Assembly: GCA_934317215.1 (NCBI GenBank)
Contig: CAKREH010000017.1
Coordinates: forward strand, 1 to 64,000
Origin: an uncultured Roseburia sp.
Lineage (GTDB): Bacteria; Bacillota; Clostridia; Lachnospirales; Lachnospiraceae
Direction of reading: 5' to 3'
Length of the DNA: 64,000 bases
The translations under genes were made by a program, and so were the position numbers. Each line of letters starts with the position of its first letter. Position 1 is the first letter of the stretch. The notes beneath the pieces are model-generated. The model was not told where the DNA came from, ran no database searches, and worked only from the letters and a program-made list of their open reading frames with translations. Positions 26,610 to 35,854 of the stretch are shown one piece after another.

Positions 26610-27196
26610 TACGCAATTCCCGCCTTTACAAAATGTTTTTTCAGGAGTGCTTTCCCGATCAGTCCGCCGACCACACCACAGACAAGACTTGCCACGATCA
26701 AAAGCGGAGCCAGCCATGTCCGGCTCATGATATCGGAAAGCGTATTGATGTATTCTTCCCCAAAACTCTGTCTCGTCGCAAAATATGTCTCGGCATTGAT
26801 AAAAAGAGGGATAAAGTTTCCGAAGATCACAAGGCAGAATACCGCATAGCTTAAAACTGTTTTTCCTGCGCTCTTATAACTGCCGCTTTTTGCGATCAGA
26901 TCAGCAATCAGCCCGAACACGATTCCAAAGAAAAACGGCCAGTACCCCATTCCGGTAATCCACAAAAACAGTCCGACTATAATAGAATAAATGGTGATCA
27001 TTCCAAACTTATCCACCTTCGTCATGAATAACATCATCGGTATTCCACCGATCAGCGGCACTAATACACAGAGCATCGGCATCATGATCGGAATAAATCC
27101 AAGCATTGCAACAGCTGTCATAATGACACAGTAAATAGCTGCATAAATACCGATATTGATCAGATCTTTTCCCTTTAACTTCGCATTACTTTTCAT
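26609..27196 (-). CDS. MptD-family ECF S component (Trep_Strep family)
   Basis: 195-aa membrane protein, about five to six helices: KGKDLINIGIYAAIYCVIM, GGIPMMLFMTKVDKFGMITIY, GYWPFFFGIVFGLIADLI and a C-terminal GGLIGKALLKKHFVKAGI. This is the pattern of the 'MptD' putative S components; substrate unknown. Start at 27196 after GGAGTATTTGAG. First gene of a five-gene run with EcfT, EcfA and two ABC half-transporters, downstream of a TetR gene. Confidence 0.85.
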   Translation of the reverse strand: MKSNAKLKGKDLINIGIYAAIYCVIMTAVAMLGFIPIMMPMLCVLVPLIGGIPMMLFMTKVDKFGMITIYSIIVGLFLWITGMGYWPFFFGIVFGLIADLIAKSGSYKSAGKTVLSYAVFCLVIFGNFIPLFINAETYFATRQSFGEEYINTLSDIMSRTWLAPLLIVASLVCGVVGGLIGKALLKKHFVKAGIA

Positions 27197-27318
27197 CTCA
27201 AATACTCCTTTTTCTCTCTGATTTTTGTTATATAGCACTACCGGAAATTAGTGTAGTCTAACCATCAACTTTGATAGAAGGCTGCCACTCTGTAAAAAGA
27301 ATGTACAGCCCTTCTTTT

Positions 27319-27939
27319 TTATTTCCACTTCAGAATCGCACCCCAGCCTCCGCAATGATATTTTTCCAGCATATCCATATACCTTAGTGCCGTCTCCTTT
27401 GTCATTTTATGACGTACCACCTCAAACATGCTTTCAAATAATGCCCTTGTCATGATGTGTATAAAATCTTCGGTGATCACTTCTCCATCCTCTGTCTGAT
27501 AATGGATTGCTTCCATATACTTATAGGTATACTCCGTCTCGATCTCGACAAGCCGTTCCACGAAATCCTGAAACTTTGTTCCGTAGGAAGCATCCAGCAA
27601 AAGCTCGAATACTTCAAAATTGTCGTAGATATAATCGATCATCCCCACCATTCCGGATGACACATAATGTTCCATCTCTTTCGGCTGCTGTTCTTCCGCA
27701 AGCCCGTGAAATGTCTCCTGCGTATGTAAAAACATCTGCACCAGATGGTCCGCCGCCGGTTCCACAATCGCGGAAAATAATCCTTCCTTGTCTTTAAACC
27801 GCGAATAGATGGATCCGGTCGTCGTTCCTGCCTTTGCGGCGATCATCCGCAGAGATGCGTCGGAATATCCTTTTTGCAGGAACTCTTCCTTCGCACAGGC
27901 TATGATTTTTTCTGAAACTCCTTCTACTTGTTTTGTCAC
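27319..27939 (-). CDS. TetR/AcrR-family regulator
   Basis: 206 aa. N-terminal HTH: FLQKGYSDASLRMIAAKAGTTTGSIYSRFKDKEGLF; the rest is a helical ligand-binding domain. I choose GTG at 27939, because GGAGG lies 5 bp before it; the earlier GTG at 27951 has no ribosome site. A perfect 11-bp palindrome (27954-27987) overlaps the -10 of its own promoter, so it is probably autoregulated and controls the ECF/ABC genes downstream. Effector probably related to the transported compound (inference). Confidence 0.88.
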   Translation of the reverse strand: MTKQVEGVSEKIIACAKEEFLQKGYSDASLRMIAAKAGTTTGSIYSRFKDKEGLFSAIVEPAADHLVQMFLHTQETFHGLAEEQQPKEMEHYVSSGMVGMIDYIYDNFEVFELLLDASYGTKFQDFVERLVEIETEYTYKYMEAIHYQTEDGEVITEDFIHIMTRALFESMFEVVRHKMTKETALRYMDMLEKYHCGGWGAILKWK

Positions 27940-27953
27940 TGGTTCCTCCACTC

Positions 27954-27987
27954 ATTTATAACAGCGTCATATAACACTGTTATAAAT
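27954..27987. promoter_or_regulatory. TetR operator palindrome
   Basis: ATTTATAACAG - 12 bp - CTGTTATAAAT, perfect 11-bp arms, overlapping the last bases of the -10 (27985-27990) and lying just before the TetR ribosome site. Confidence 0.75.
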
Positions 27988-28013
27988 ATAAACATTTCTG
28001 TTTTGTTTGTCAA
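27985..28013 (-). promoter_or_regulatory. Sigma-A promoter of the TetR gene
   Basis: TTGACA (28013-28008), 17 bp, TATATT (27990-27985) on the minus strand. Confidence 0.8.
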
Positions 28014-28053
28014 TATGTGAAAATTATCTGCTGCTCCTGTTTACCATACTACA

Positions 28054-28101
28054 AAAAAAGCATGTTCTGCAATTCTTTTGAACTGTAAAACATGCTTTTT
28101 C
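28054..28101 (-). terminator. Terminator after the nuclease remnant
   Basis: AAAAAGCATGTT / AACATGCTTTTTTT on the minus strand with a long loop; T-tract of seven. Confidence 0.85.
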
Positions 28102-28114
28102 ATATATCCTTATT

Positions 28115-28447
28115 TTATTTTTCTGCGATAACCGACTCTACATCTTCCCTGCTCATTTCTACTATATCAATGATCTGATCTATCGTGTAGCCTTTTTTAT
28201 GCATATTCAGAATCACTTCTGTTTTTCCCTCCGCTTTTCCAGCTTCTTTTATTCCCTGACTCAGATTACACATAATAGTCACATCCTCTCTAAATTTCTC
28301 TTCCATGGGAATGTCATATTCCTGTTCTATTATCTCCAGTTTTTCCTCCTGTGACAAGTTCTGTGAAAACATTGTACACAACAGTCTATGCATTTCATAT
28401 TCATTATTATGCTCTGGAATCTCATTTGTCAAGCCATAAAAAAATAA
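28115..28447 (-). pseudogene. Remnant of an Rpn/transposase-like PD-(D/E)XK family gene (C-terminal end only)
   Basis: About 110 codons remain, starting with TNEIPEHNNEYEMHRLL and ending GYTIDQIIDIVEMSREDVESVIAEK. The KEAGKAEGKTEVI... followed by a 'GYTIDQIIDIV' helix is the usual C-terminal end of Rpn-family nuclease/transposase-like proteins; the catalytic N-terminal two thirds are missing. An ATG at 28471 lies inside the GtrA gene's terminator and has no ribosome site. Its own terminator (28054-28101) survives. Family assignment is from the tail alone. Confidence 0.6.
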
Positions 28448-28451
28448 CAGT

Positions 28452-28488
28452 AAAAAAATCCCCCGGAACATCTCTGACCGGAGGATCT
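28452..28488 (-). terminator. Terminator of the GtrA-like gene
   Basis: ATCCTCCGG / CCGGGGGAT stem with an 11-nt loop, then TTTTTTT on the minus strand. The nuclease remnant begins right at its edge. Confidence 0.8.
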
Positions 28489-28525
28489 TTCCCTGCTCTT
28501 TATTTCATTTTTCACATACTTTTCT

Positions 28526-29089
28526 TTACGCTTTCGCTTCCCCTTCCGGGAAAATGATCTTATTGACAAAGAAAAATACGACCATTGAAACTCCGCCGTT
28601 TAACACGGTCGTTCCTATATTGTACAGCCAGTCCGGTACGAACATACCGGCTACTGCAACCCAGATACAGTTGATGGAGTTTACGATACAGGTCACGATG
28701 CAGAATGCGATCAGATACCAGAATGCCTGATACCAGATATTTCCCTTGCTGCGGAACACGAAAGTTCTCTGGATCGGGAAATTGATGCATTCTCCGATCA
28801 CCATGGCAACCATGTATGCGCAGAAATATGGAAGTCCGCCGTGTGCGGCATCATAACCGATAATATTCCATTTGAATGTTTCTCCAAATAATGTGATGTC
28901 AATTCCCGGGAATCCAAAGTCAATGTTTGGAAGTCCGGCAAATGCGAGCGGCAGAAACAGTAACATCAGGTATTTAAATACCGTGATCAGGTTACTTACG
29001 ATCACGAACAGACCGCCCTCCCGGACCCATTTGGAGGCTCCGGGATGTTTGTCTGCAAAGTTCTGCCATAGATTTCTTATACTACTCAT
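28526..29089 (-). CDS. GtrA-like multi-pass membrane protein
   Basis: 187 aa, four main hydrophobic segments (about 27-50, 85-102, 120-145, 160-180). The C-terminal half has the GtrA-type pattern INFPIQRTFVFRSKGN followed by paired helices. GtrA relatives are thought to move lipid-linked sugars in cell-surface polysaccharide making; some have other roles. It starts 47 bp after the permuted GH3 gene and ends in a terminator, so the two form an operon. Weak ribosome site GAGGTGAAAG. Confidence 0.7.
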   Translation of the reverse strand: MSSIRNLWQNFADKHPGASKWVREGGLFVIVSNLITVFKYLMLLFLPLAFAGLPNIDFGFPGIDITLFGETFKWNIIGYDAAHGGLPYFCAYMVAMVIGECINFPIQRTFVFRSKGNIWYQAFWYLIAFCIVTCIVNSINCIWVAVAGMFVPDWLYNIGTTVLNGGVSMVVFFFVNKIIFPEGEAKA

Positions 29090-29136
29090 TGTACGCTTTC
29101 ACCTCTATGTATTGTAATCTCTGCAAAGTTCTGTTT

Positions 29137-32040
29137 TTATTCTGCTGATGTTTCATTTACGGTCTGTACCGGTTCTTCTGCTGCATCTTTTTTATATTTC
29201 CTGATCGTAAGAACCTCTAAGAAGATCACCAGTGCTCCAAGGATGATATCGATCACGATTGCCAGGATCTGCCAGTTCATCAGACCTGTCTTTAAGTTTT
29301 CAGGATCATATGCACGGCTGTTTACAACGGTATACATGATATTTTTGGATGCCTGACGCATTGCTTTTACACCTGTTGCGCTTGTGGTATCTGTCACATG
29401 GTTGGTTTCCGTATCGTATGCAACTAACATACAGTCTGTACCGCCGCGGATACCCATATCAGAATCCATGTATCCATATACACCGAAGTAATCCGTTAAT
29501 ACAAATCCACGGAAGCCCCACTCATCACGAAGTACGGTTGTCTGTAACGGATAGGTTCCGCCTGCCCACTGTGTACCGATATAGTTGAAGGAGGACATGA
29601 CTGCCTTTGCTCCGCCTTCTTTGACTGCGATCTCAAAAGGTTTTAAGTAAATTTCACGGATTGCCTGTTCATTTGACCATGTACATAACATTCCGGTACG
29701 GTTAGTTTCCTGATCATTCAAAGCAAAATGTTTGATATACGCGTAAACACCATATTTTTCAGCACCGATCACTGCGTTTGCAGCCATTTCCCCGGAGAGA
29801 ACTCCATCTTCTGAATAATACTCAAAATTGCGTCCTGCAAATGCATTTCTGTGTGTGTTCATTGCCGGTGCATACCATCCGGAAACATCCATCTCGTCTG
29901 CCATCTTACCGATGCTCTCACCGAAAGAAAGCGCAAGATCTTTGTTCCAGGTATTTGCGATCATAACTGCGGACGGGAATCCGATGGAACCTGTTCCTGT
30001 AAAGTTGTTATTGATGGATGCAGGTCCGTCACAGTCAACAGTCATAACTTTTCCAACGCTGGATGCTGCAGATGTCTGATATCCACCAAGGGCGATCATC
30101 GTATCCATATCGGAAACTGTCAGCTGGTCAAGAAGTGTATCCCATTTTTCATCATCGTAGGAAAGACCACGCATATCAGCAAGTGTCATTCCATTTTTCG
30201 CACCTGTCGTCGGCATTTCATCCGAATCATTGTTATAGTTTGCCGGATCATAGTTGCTGTTGTTTAAGAAATCAGCTTTCTCATCCTCTGCTAATGTAAA
30301 GTTTGTCGGAACTGCTGTTGCTGTTGCATAGTTTGCAAATCCATCTGCTCTTGAGAGATATGTTACATCTCCTTGTGCATATGCAAACTGATTGGTTGCA
30401 GCTGTATCATCCGTAGAACGTGCATTGTTTTCATCATATACAACGGTATCTGCGACACTTACGGTCTTAGATTCGATTGCATTGTGTGAATCAGCATTGA
30501 TGGAAATTTCATAATCGCCAGCCTCTAATACATAACATCCATTGCCGTAAGTATCATAGGAAGCCATATCTTCTTCTGCAAAACTTACCGTGATCGTCTG
30601 GGACTCACCCGGCTGTAACACATCTGTTTTGGCAAAATCGATCAGATTTGCAGATGCTTTTTCAATTCCACCATTTGTATATGGCGGGTTGTAGTATACC
30701 TCTACCACATCTTTTCCTGCAGTAGTTCCATTGTTTGTTACTGTTACATCAAAGGATACCTGACCGTCTGCTACGGTGATATCTCCCATTTTCTGTTCAA
30801 AATCTGTGTAGGAAAGTCCGTATCCAAACGGGAACTGAACGGTCTTATCATAGTCGATCAGACCTTCCACTGCTGCTGTCTCATAGAAACGATAGCCAAC
30901 ATAAATGCCTTCTACATAGTTGACAAAAGATGGAATTGTTGCTTCCTCTTCGCCTGTTCCAAAGTTTTTGGATGTAGCGGCAAATTCATCCATATTGTCA
31001 TACAGGAAGTTTCCAAAGTTGTTATAAGTCGGTGTTGCTGTCAGATCATATACAAATGTATCACTTGTTTTTCCGGATGGATTTACCGTACCGGCTACGA
31101 CTGCACCAAGAGACTCAAATCCGGACTGGCCTGTTCCAGGACACCAGATCGCACCCCTGATCTGTTTGTAATCATTTAAAAATCCAAGTTCCATGGTGTT
31201 TGCACCGTTATATACGACAACAACGTTGTCAAAGTTGGAACAAACAAGATCTAACATATCTTTTTCTGTCTGGCTTAACTGTAAGTAATGCTCACCAGCT
31301 TCAAAATCTTTGTAGTTTTCGGAGTTATCTGTGTAAGTTACCTTGCTTACATCGGTTGGAAGGTCTGCTCCCTCACCACCAACACGGGTGATCACAACCA
31401 TTGCCGTATCAGAAAATTCTTTTGCATTGTTGATCAGCTCATCGCTGTAAGAATCTGCTGTCGGTTCCGGCAATGTCCAGTCCTGCGCCCACATACCAAC
31501 TTCCGGTCTGTCCTCACGGTATGCTTTATAAAAATCGGTCAGTTCTGTGTTGATCTTGTATCCGGCATCCTCAAGACCACCGAGAAGTGTTGTTGTCTCG
31601 TATGCATCCGATAATGCTCCGGATCCGGTACCACCATAACAAGGATTGGTGGATGCCCATCCAAACACGTTGATATTCTGTGTGTTTGTAAGTGGCAGGA
31701 TATTGTCTTCATTTTTTAATAAAACAATACCTTCGTCCGCGATATCCTCACAGAGTGCTGTTGCCTCATTTGAGGTCTCCTCTGTGATCGTACCATTTCC
31801 CATTGCAAGTGAGATCATACTTGACATCGGGATAAAGCAGATCAGGTTGATAATCACAACTGCTGCCATAAGGAATGCAATCCATGCTTCCTTTCTCACC
31901 AGTTTCTTTACCGGTTTCTTCAATTTCATGCATGCCACAGTTACAATAATTGCGATTGCCAGTGCAATGCCAAGCGCAATCAGGTATGGCTTACAGGAAT
32001 TGAGAACGTTGATCACGTCATCCATGTTAATTGCTAACAT
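29137..32040 (-). CDS. Membrane-anchored circularly permuted GH3 glycoside hydrolase
   Basis: 967 aa. Two N-terminal membrane helices (~17-38, ~51-72), then the usual GH3 C-terminal sandwich domain first (~85-375, DIADEGIVLLKNEDNILPLTN), a fibronectin-like domain (~400-520), a linker, and the TIM-barrel domain last (~600-905), then a third membrane helix (~925-950). The nucleophile is D850 in FVLTDYFG. The acid/base is likely E223 in GGEGADLP. Swapped domain order is known for some rumen/gut GH3 beta-glucosidases. The catalytic part would face outside, held at both ends. Substrate not determinable. A repeat element covers its ribosome site; GtrA-like gene follows. Confidence 0.88.
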   Translation of the reverse strand: MLAINMDDVINVLNSCKPYLIALGIALAIAIIVTVACMKLKKPVKKLVRKEAWIAFLMAAVVIINLICFIPMSSMISLAMGNGTITEETSNEATALCEDIADEGIVLLKNEDNILPLTNTQNINVFGWASTNPCYGGTGSGALSDAYETTTLLGGLEDAGYKINTELTDFYKAYREDRPEVGMWAQDWTLPEPTADSYSDELINNAKEFSDTAMVVITRVGGEGADLPTDVSKVTYTDNSENYKDFEAGEHYLQLSQTEKDMLDLVCSNFDNVVVVYNGANTMELGFLNDYKQIRGAIWCPGTGQSGFESLGAVVAGTVNPSGKTSDTFVYDLTATPTYNNFGNFLYDNMDEFAATSKNFGTGEEEATIPSFVNYVEGIYVGYRFYETAAVEGLIDYDKTVQFPFGYGLSYTDFEQKMGDITVADGQVSFDVTVTNNGTTAGKDVVEVYYNPPYTNGGIEKASANLIDFAKTDVLQPGESQTITVSFAEEDMASYDTYGNGCYVLEAGDYEISINADSHNAIESKTVSVADTVVYDENNARSTDDTAATNQFAYAQGDVTYLSRADGFANYATATAVPTNFTLAEDEKADFLNNSNYDPANYNNDSDEMPTTGAKNGMTLADMRGLSYDDEKWDTLLDQLTVSDMDTMIALGGYQTSAASSVGKVMTVDCDGPASINNNFTGTGSIGFPSAVMIANTWNKDLALSFGESIGKMADEMDVSGWYAPAMNTHRNAFAGRNFEYYSEDGVLSGEMAANAVIGAEKYGVYAYIKHFALNDQETNRTGMLCTWSNEQAIREIYLKPFEIAVKEGGAKAVMSSFNYIGTQWAGGTYPLQTTVLRDEWGFRGFVLTDYFGVYGYMDSDMGIRGGTDCMLVAYDTETNHVTDTTSATGVKAMRQASKNIMYTVVNSRAYDPENLKTGLMNWQILAIVIDIILGALVIFLEVLTIRKYKKDAAEEPVQTVNETSAE

Positions 32041-32044
32041 TTCT

Positions 32045-32114
32045 AAATCCTCCCTTGTTTTCCGAAGGAAAATGCGAGTCTGCTGACGAGCAGAGGATTT
32101 TCCTCCCTTGTTTT
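32045..32114 (-). repeat. RBS-associated 70-bp element, copy 2
   Basis: Second copy of the 19469-19537 element. It shares AAATCCTCC, the TTTTCCGAAGGAAAA hairpin, TGCGAG, GCTG, CGAGCAGAGGATTTTCCTCC and TTGTTTT. Both inner and outer ribosome-site-like ends here carry GGGAGG, whereas copy 1 has AGGAGG, as if each copy duplicated its own target. Confidence 0.7.
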
Positions 32115-32235
32115 CTTTATCCGTTTCGGATCTTGTAACTGTATCCTACCACACCACACATCCTTTGGTAAAAATCTTCACAATCTGCACTTTTTTTGCA
32201 TAAACTGTTTTGCATGTTGGAAGTTTTGGACAAAA

Positions 32236-32279
32236 TAAACGCCATATTTTTATGCATTGTACACAAAACATGGCATTTA
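32236..32279 (-). terminator. Terminator of AAA/PD-(D/E)XK protein 1
   Basis: TAAATGCCAT / ATGGCGTTTA, 10-bp stem (one G-U) with T-rich tail on the minus strand. Confidence 0.55.
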
Positions 32280-32304
32280 CTATCATCTTAATTACAATTC
32301 TAAA

Positions 32305-33993
32305 TTATTTTCCAATCAATACTTTCTTTCCCTCAAAAGCAAATCCGTAGTGTCTGATCTTCTCTTTTGGGATTCCTGCTGCAGTCAGTCCGGCGTCATA
32401 ATTTTTTTCCCTGATCTGTTTTAAAGCGGCCTGCACCGTATCTTCTAATGTTTCTTCTTCATCTGCCTCATGGACTTTAAATTCCATCACGATTGCATTG
32501 TTTTTCTGGTCATGTGGAACCAGCATGATATCATATCTGCCGTAGCCGCTCTCCCTGTTTGACCGCACATCATAAGAATCCCGCAGTTCCACTAAAAGTC
32601 CCAATACAAATCCGTGATAAAAACGCTCCGGCTGCGATCTTTTCGATGGATGGTTTCCGGTATCAAAGCTGCTGAAAGTTGTGAGTGCAATGTCGTTCAT
32701 ATAAATATTCATCTCTTTTAAGTTCCCTTTTAATAATGCCTCTATGAACTCATTATAGTTCGACATGGAATCATCAAACCAGCCTTTAAACATGTTAGAA
32801 AACATACTGTAAGTTTCCAGATTCGTGATACGAAGATGATACCACGGTTCTAACAGCATACCTCGATATTCCACCTCTTCTGCTTTCAGGTAGCCCCCTG
32901 CAAGCAGCAGGCTCCAGATCGCATTTTTACTTTTATCAAGCTGGTTAAACACAATCTGTTCGTCAAATGTTACCACGATTTCTCTTTCCTGCAAAAGTTC
33001 CTCCATCCGTGTTTTAATGTCTGCCGATGCCGTCCGGATCAGTTTATTTACCAGACCGTTAGAACTTGTTGATGCCCAGTACGGACGAAACTGTTTTTTG
33101 TCCAGAAAATTAGTGATCGACCACGGATTATAGATATCTTTATGCGTGCCGAAGGTAAATCCATCATACCATTTTTTTACCATCTCTTTCTGATCTGTCA
33201 GCTGATATTCCGCGAGAGCATCAAACACCTCTGTCTCAGTAAATCCAAAACAGGTGGCATACTCTTTGGAAGTGGTCGTCACAACATTGAGATTATTGAG
33301 ATCAGAAAAAATAGATTCTTTTGAAACCCTTGTGATTCCTGTCATGATCCCGCGCTCCATGTAAGGATTGGTCTTGAAACTGGAATTAAAAAGACTGCGG
33401 ATAAATGCGGTAAACTCATCCCAGTATCCGTGAATATATGCTTCCTGCATCGGAGTGTCATATTCATCCAGCAGGATGATGGCTTTTTTCCCATAATATC
33501 TGTATAGGATACCTGCTAAATTTTTTAATGAATCCTGTGCGGTCACATCACCCATAGTTTCACTCACAGACCGTAACTGTCTTTTTTCCGTTTCCGAAAT
33601 ATTTTCTGCCTCATTCAGATACGCATGCTGCATATATGTTTCTTCAATAATATTTTTTATTTTTCGTACGGCATCCTCATAATTTGTCTGTTTCACATCC
33701 GCAAAACTTAAAAAGATGACCGGATAGGTTCCCTGGAGTTTTCTGTATTTTTCCTCTTTCCACACTGACAGACCTTCAAACAGATCGGATCTTCCTGCAT
33801 ACTGGTTTGAAAAAAAACAGTTTACCATACTCATATTGAGGGTTTTCCCAAAACGCCTTGGACGGGTGATCAATGTCATCACATCCGCTGATTCCCACCA
33901 TTCCCGGATAAAATCAGACTTATCTATATAAAAACTGTTTTCTTCACGGATACTTTCAAATCCCTGGTTACCAATACTGATGCACGGTGCCAT
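32305..33993 (-). CDS. AAA-ATPase-like / PD-(D/E)XK nuclease-like protein 1
   Basis: 562 aa. N-terminal AAA-ATPase-like domain with P-loop variant TRPRRFGKTLNMSM (K50), Walker B IILLDEYDTPMQEA, and sensor region FNSSFKTNPYMERGIMTGITR. The C-terminal ~100 residues carry a PD-(D/E)XK core: YDIMLVP...AIVMEFKVHEADEE (D-x(n)-E-x-K), then VQAALKQIREKNYD. The family (AAA-ATPase_like + PDDEXK_9) is abundant in Lachnospiraceae and Bacteroidetes with no settled function. A paralogue lies at 55780-57474. It stands alone, between terminators. Confidence 0.88.
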   Translation of the reverse strand: MAPCISIGNQGFESIREENSFYIDKSDFIREWWESADVMTLITRPRRFGKTLNMSMVNCFFSNQYAGRSDLFEGLSVWKEEKYRKLQGTYPVIFLSFADVKQTNYEDAVRKIKNIIEETYMQHAYLNEAENISETEKRQLRSVSETMGDVTAQDSLKNLAGILYRYYGKKAIILLDEYDTPMQEAYIHGYWDEFTAFIRSLFNSSFKTNPYMERGIMTGITRVSKESIFSDLNNLNVVTTTSKEYATCFGFTETEVFDALAEYQLTDQKEMVKKWYDGFTFGTHKDIYNPWSITNFLDKKQFRPYWASTSSNGLVNKLIRTASADIKTRMEELLQEREIVVTFDEQIVFNQLDKSKNAIWSLLLAGGYLKAEEVEYRGMLLEPWYHLRITNLETYSMFSNMFKGWFDDSMSNYNEFIEALLKGNLKEMNIYMNDIALTTFSSFDTGNHPSKRSQPERFYHGFVLGLLVELRDSYDVRSNRESGYGRYDIMLVPHDQKNNAIVMEFKVHEADEEETLEDTVQAALKQIREKNYDAGLTAAGIPKEKIRHYGFAFEGKKVLIGK

Positions 33994-34108
33994 ATCTTTC
34001 CTTCCCCCAGTTCAGTTTTAAAATTATATTCTCTTTTCCAATTATATAAAACCGGACTCTTTTCTTCAAGGAATATCTGTCTTTAACAATATACAATATT
34101 TTATTCTT

Positions 34109-35395
34109 TTACCTGTTTAATGCTTCACAGACACAATTCTCTATGTACTCCATGCCAAGCTCTGTATTTAATGTGATATCGAAATTTGCTGCGGCACCCC
34201 AGATTCTTCCGGTATAATAGCGGTAATTGTCAGCACGTCTCTTATCTTCCCGCTGGATTCTCTGCTTTGCTTCTTTTTCAGACAGATTTAAGCGCTTCAT
34301 CACGCGTTTTACCCTGCTCTCTATCGGTGCAGAAAAATAGATTTTCAGGCAGTCCGTGCGGTTTCTTAAAATATAATCCGAACATCTTCCGACAATCACA
34401 CAGTTTCCTTTCTGTGCTAATTCTTCTATGACTTTCTTTTCCGCCTCAAATATCTGGTCTTTCGGTGCTTCCTCATTGGTCTGTGCATACATATAGACCT
34501 GACTGACCAGATCATATAACAGACTGTTTGTCATGGATTCTTCTTTTTTACTGATAAAATCCTGTGTATATCCGGTCGTCCCTGCAGCCATTTTTATAAT
34601 CTCCTGATCATAAAAAGAAAATCCAAGTTTCTCTGCAAGTGCCATTCCGATATCATGTCCGCCGCTTCCATACTGTCTTCCGATGACAATAATATTTTTC
34701 CGGTACTGCTTTCCACCGTTCTGTATTTTTTCTGAAACCTCTCTCTTAGTTTCATATTCTTCCGGAAACAGCACCGGCTTTATAAATTCCAGCTTCTTTC
34801 CAAGAACCCTGGCGATAAATCCGACCAACAGCGCAGCAATGATCGTACCTTCACGCACTCCGTTTAACTGACCGGAAAACAAAAATGACAACGCAGCCGC
34901 GATCACTGCCATCGATGTATCGAAAATAATTTTCGTCGTTCCGAAATTTGTTTTCCAGGTCTGCACGATCGCACGGACAAAGGATTCTCCCGGCAGCATG
35001 ACAACATCTGCAAGTACCTCTAAATAAACGCCAAATCCCAAGATCGCACATCCCACAAGCAGTGCGATCACTTTTACAAGATAATTCTTCGGATCGACCC
35101 AGAAAAACAGATACATGGTCAGATCGATAAAATATCCAAATGCAATGGATACAGGAATCTGTAAAATATTTTCCAGTTTAAAATTTTTCCGTAAGATCAG
35201 TATCTGCAGTAAAATAAGGAAAATACTGAAAAAGATCGTGAAATTGCCAAGTGTAAATTTAAAATTAAGGCTTAATACATACGGAATCGAAGAGATCGGG
35301 GATGTTCCAAGACTTGCCTTTGTGATCAGACTTACACCAAGTGCATTGATAAACAATCCCACCAAAAATAAAAGATATCTTTTTAACTTATTCAT
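34109..35395 (-). CDS. Fusion of YczE-like membrane domain and cytidylate kinase-like domain
   Basis: 428 aa. Residues 1-~205: five to six helices of the YczE/DUF6198 type (FINALGVSLITKASLGTSPIS, ADVVMLPGESFVRAI). Residues ~233-428: cytidylate kinase-like domain with P-loop variant GRQYGSGGHDIG (239-250), then YDQEII, GNCVIVGRCSDYIL, KIYFSAPIESRV, and RRADNYRYYTG. The kinase-like domain would sit on the cytosolic face. It overlaps the MarR gene by 8 bp, so it is its target and co-translated. Nucleotide kinase or sensor function is undetermined. Confidence 0.85.
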   Translation of the reverse strand: MNKLKRYLLFLVGLFINALGVSLITKASLGTSPISSIPYVLSLNFKFTLGNFTIFFSIFLILLQILILRKNFKLENILQIPVSIAFGYFIDLTMYLFFWVDPKNYLVKVIALLVGCAILGFGVYLEVLADVVMLPGESFVRAIVQTWKTNFGTTKIIFDTSMAVIAAALSFLFSGQLNGVREGTIIAALLVGFIARVLGKKLEFIKPVLFPEEYETKREVSEKIQNGGKQYRKNIIVIGRQYGSGGHDIGMALAEKLGFSFYDQEIIKMAAGTTGYTQDFISKKEESMTNSLLYDLVSQVYMYAQTNEEAPKDQIFEAEKKVIEELAQKGNCVIVGRCSDYILRNRTDCLKIYFSAPIESRVKRVMKRLNLSEKEAKQRIQREDKRRADNYRYYTGRIWGAAANFDITLNTELGMEYIENCVCEALNR

Positions 35396-35831
35396 TTTTT
35401 GTCCCTTCTTCCTCTGTCAGCATCAGATTTTTAAATATTTTTCTGCTGAATGTAAGATAGGCATCAAATTCCTCTTCCGTGATTCCTTTTAACGCCTGCT
35501 TTTCAATTTCCAGAAAAGATTCTTCCACCAGCTTCTGGCTTTTCCATCCCTCTTTTGTCAGATAAATATGAAATGTGCGTCTGTTTCCATTTAACATCCG
35601 CCGTTCGATCAGACCTTTTTCCTCCATGCGGTTTAAAATCGAAGTCAGTGAACCCGCCTCTAAAAAACAATTTCTGGCGATTTCCTTCTGACTGCTGCCG
35701 TCGTGATCTTTCAGATAATCAAGAACCTTTGGCTGCCCGATCGTCAGTCCGGTGTTTTTCAGCCGTTCTAACAATCCCCGCTGCACAAGCATCTGGTTCG
35801 CCATGATCAAATAATGCAGTGAATCCTCCAT
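35388..35831 (-). CDS. MarR-family regulator
   Basis: 147 aa. Winged HTH: GLTIGQPKVLDYLKDHDGSS, QKEIARNCFLEAGSLTSILNRMEEKGLIERR, then the wing NGNRRTFHIYLTKEGW. GGAGGAAAGACA before the ATG. A 48-bp palindrome overlaps its promoter, so autoregulation together with the downstream membrane-kinase fusion is likely. Ligand unknown. Confidence 0.9.
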   Translation of the reverse strand: MEDSLHYLIMANQMLVQRGLLERLKNTGLTIGQPKVLDYLKDHDGSSQKEIARNCFLEAGSLTSILNRMEEKGLIERRMLNGNRRTFHIYLTKEGWKSQKLVEESFLEIEKQALKGITEEEFDAYLTFSRKIFKNLMLTEEEGTKNE

Positions 35832-35854
35832 TGTCTTTCCTCCAAAAAAAGAAA

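Noticed and set aside
27949..27957. ATG at 27955 as TetR start
   Set aside because: It is in a different frame; the in-frame GTG at 27939 has GGAGG at correct spacing.
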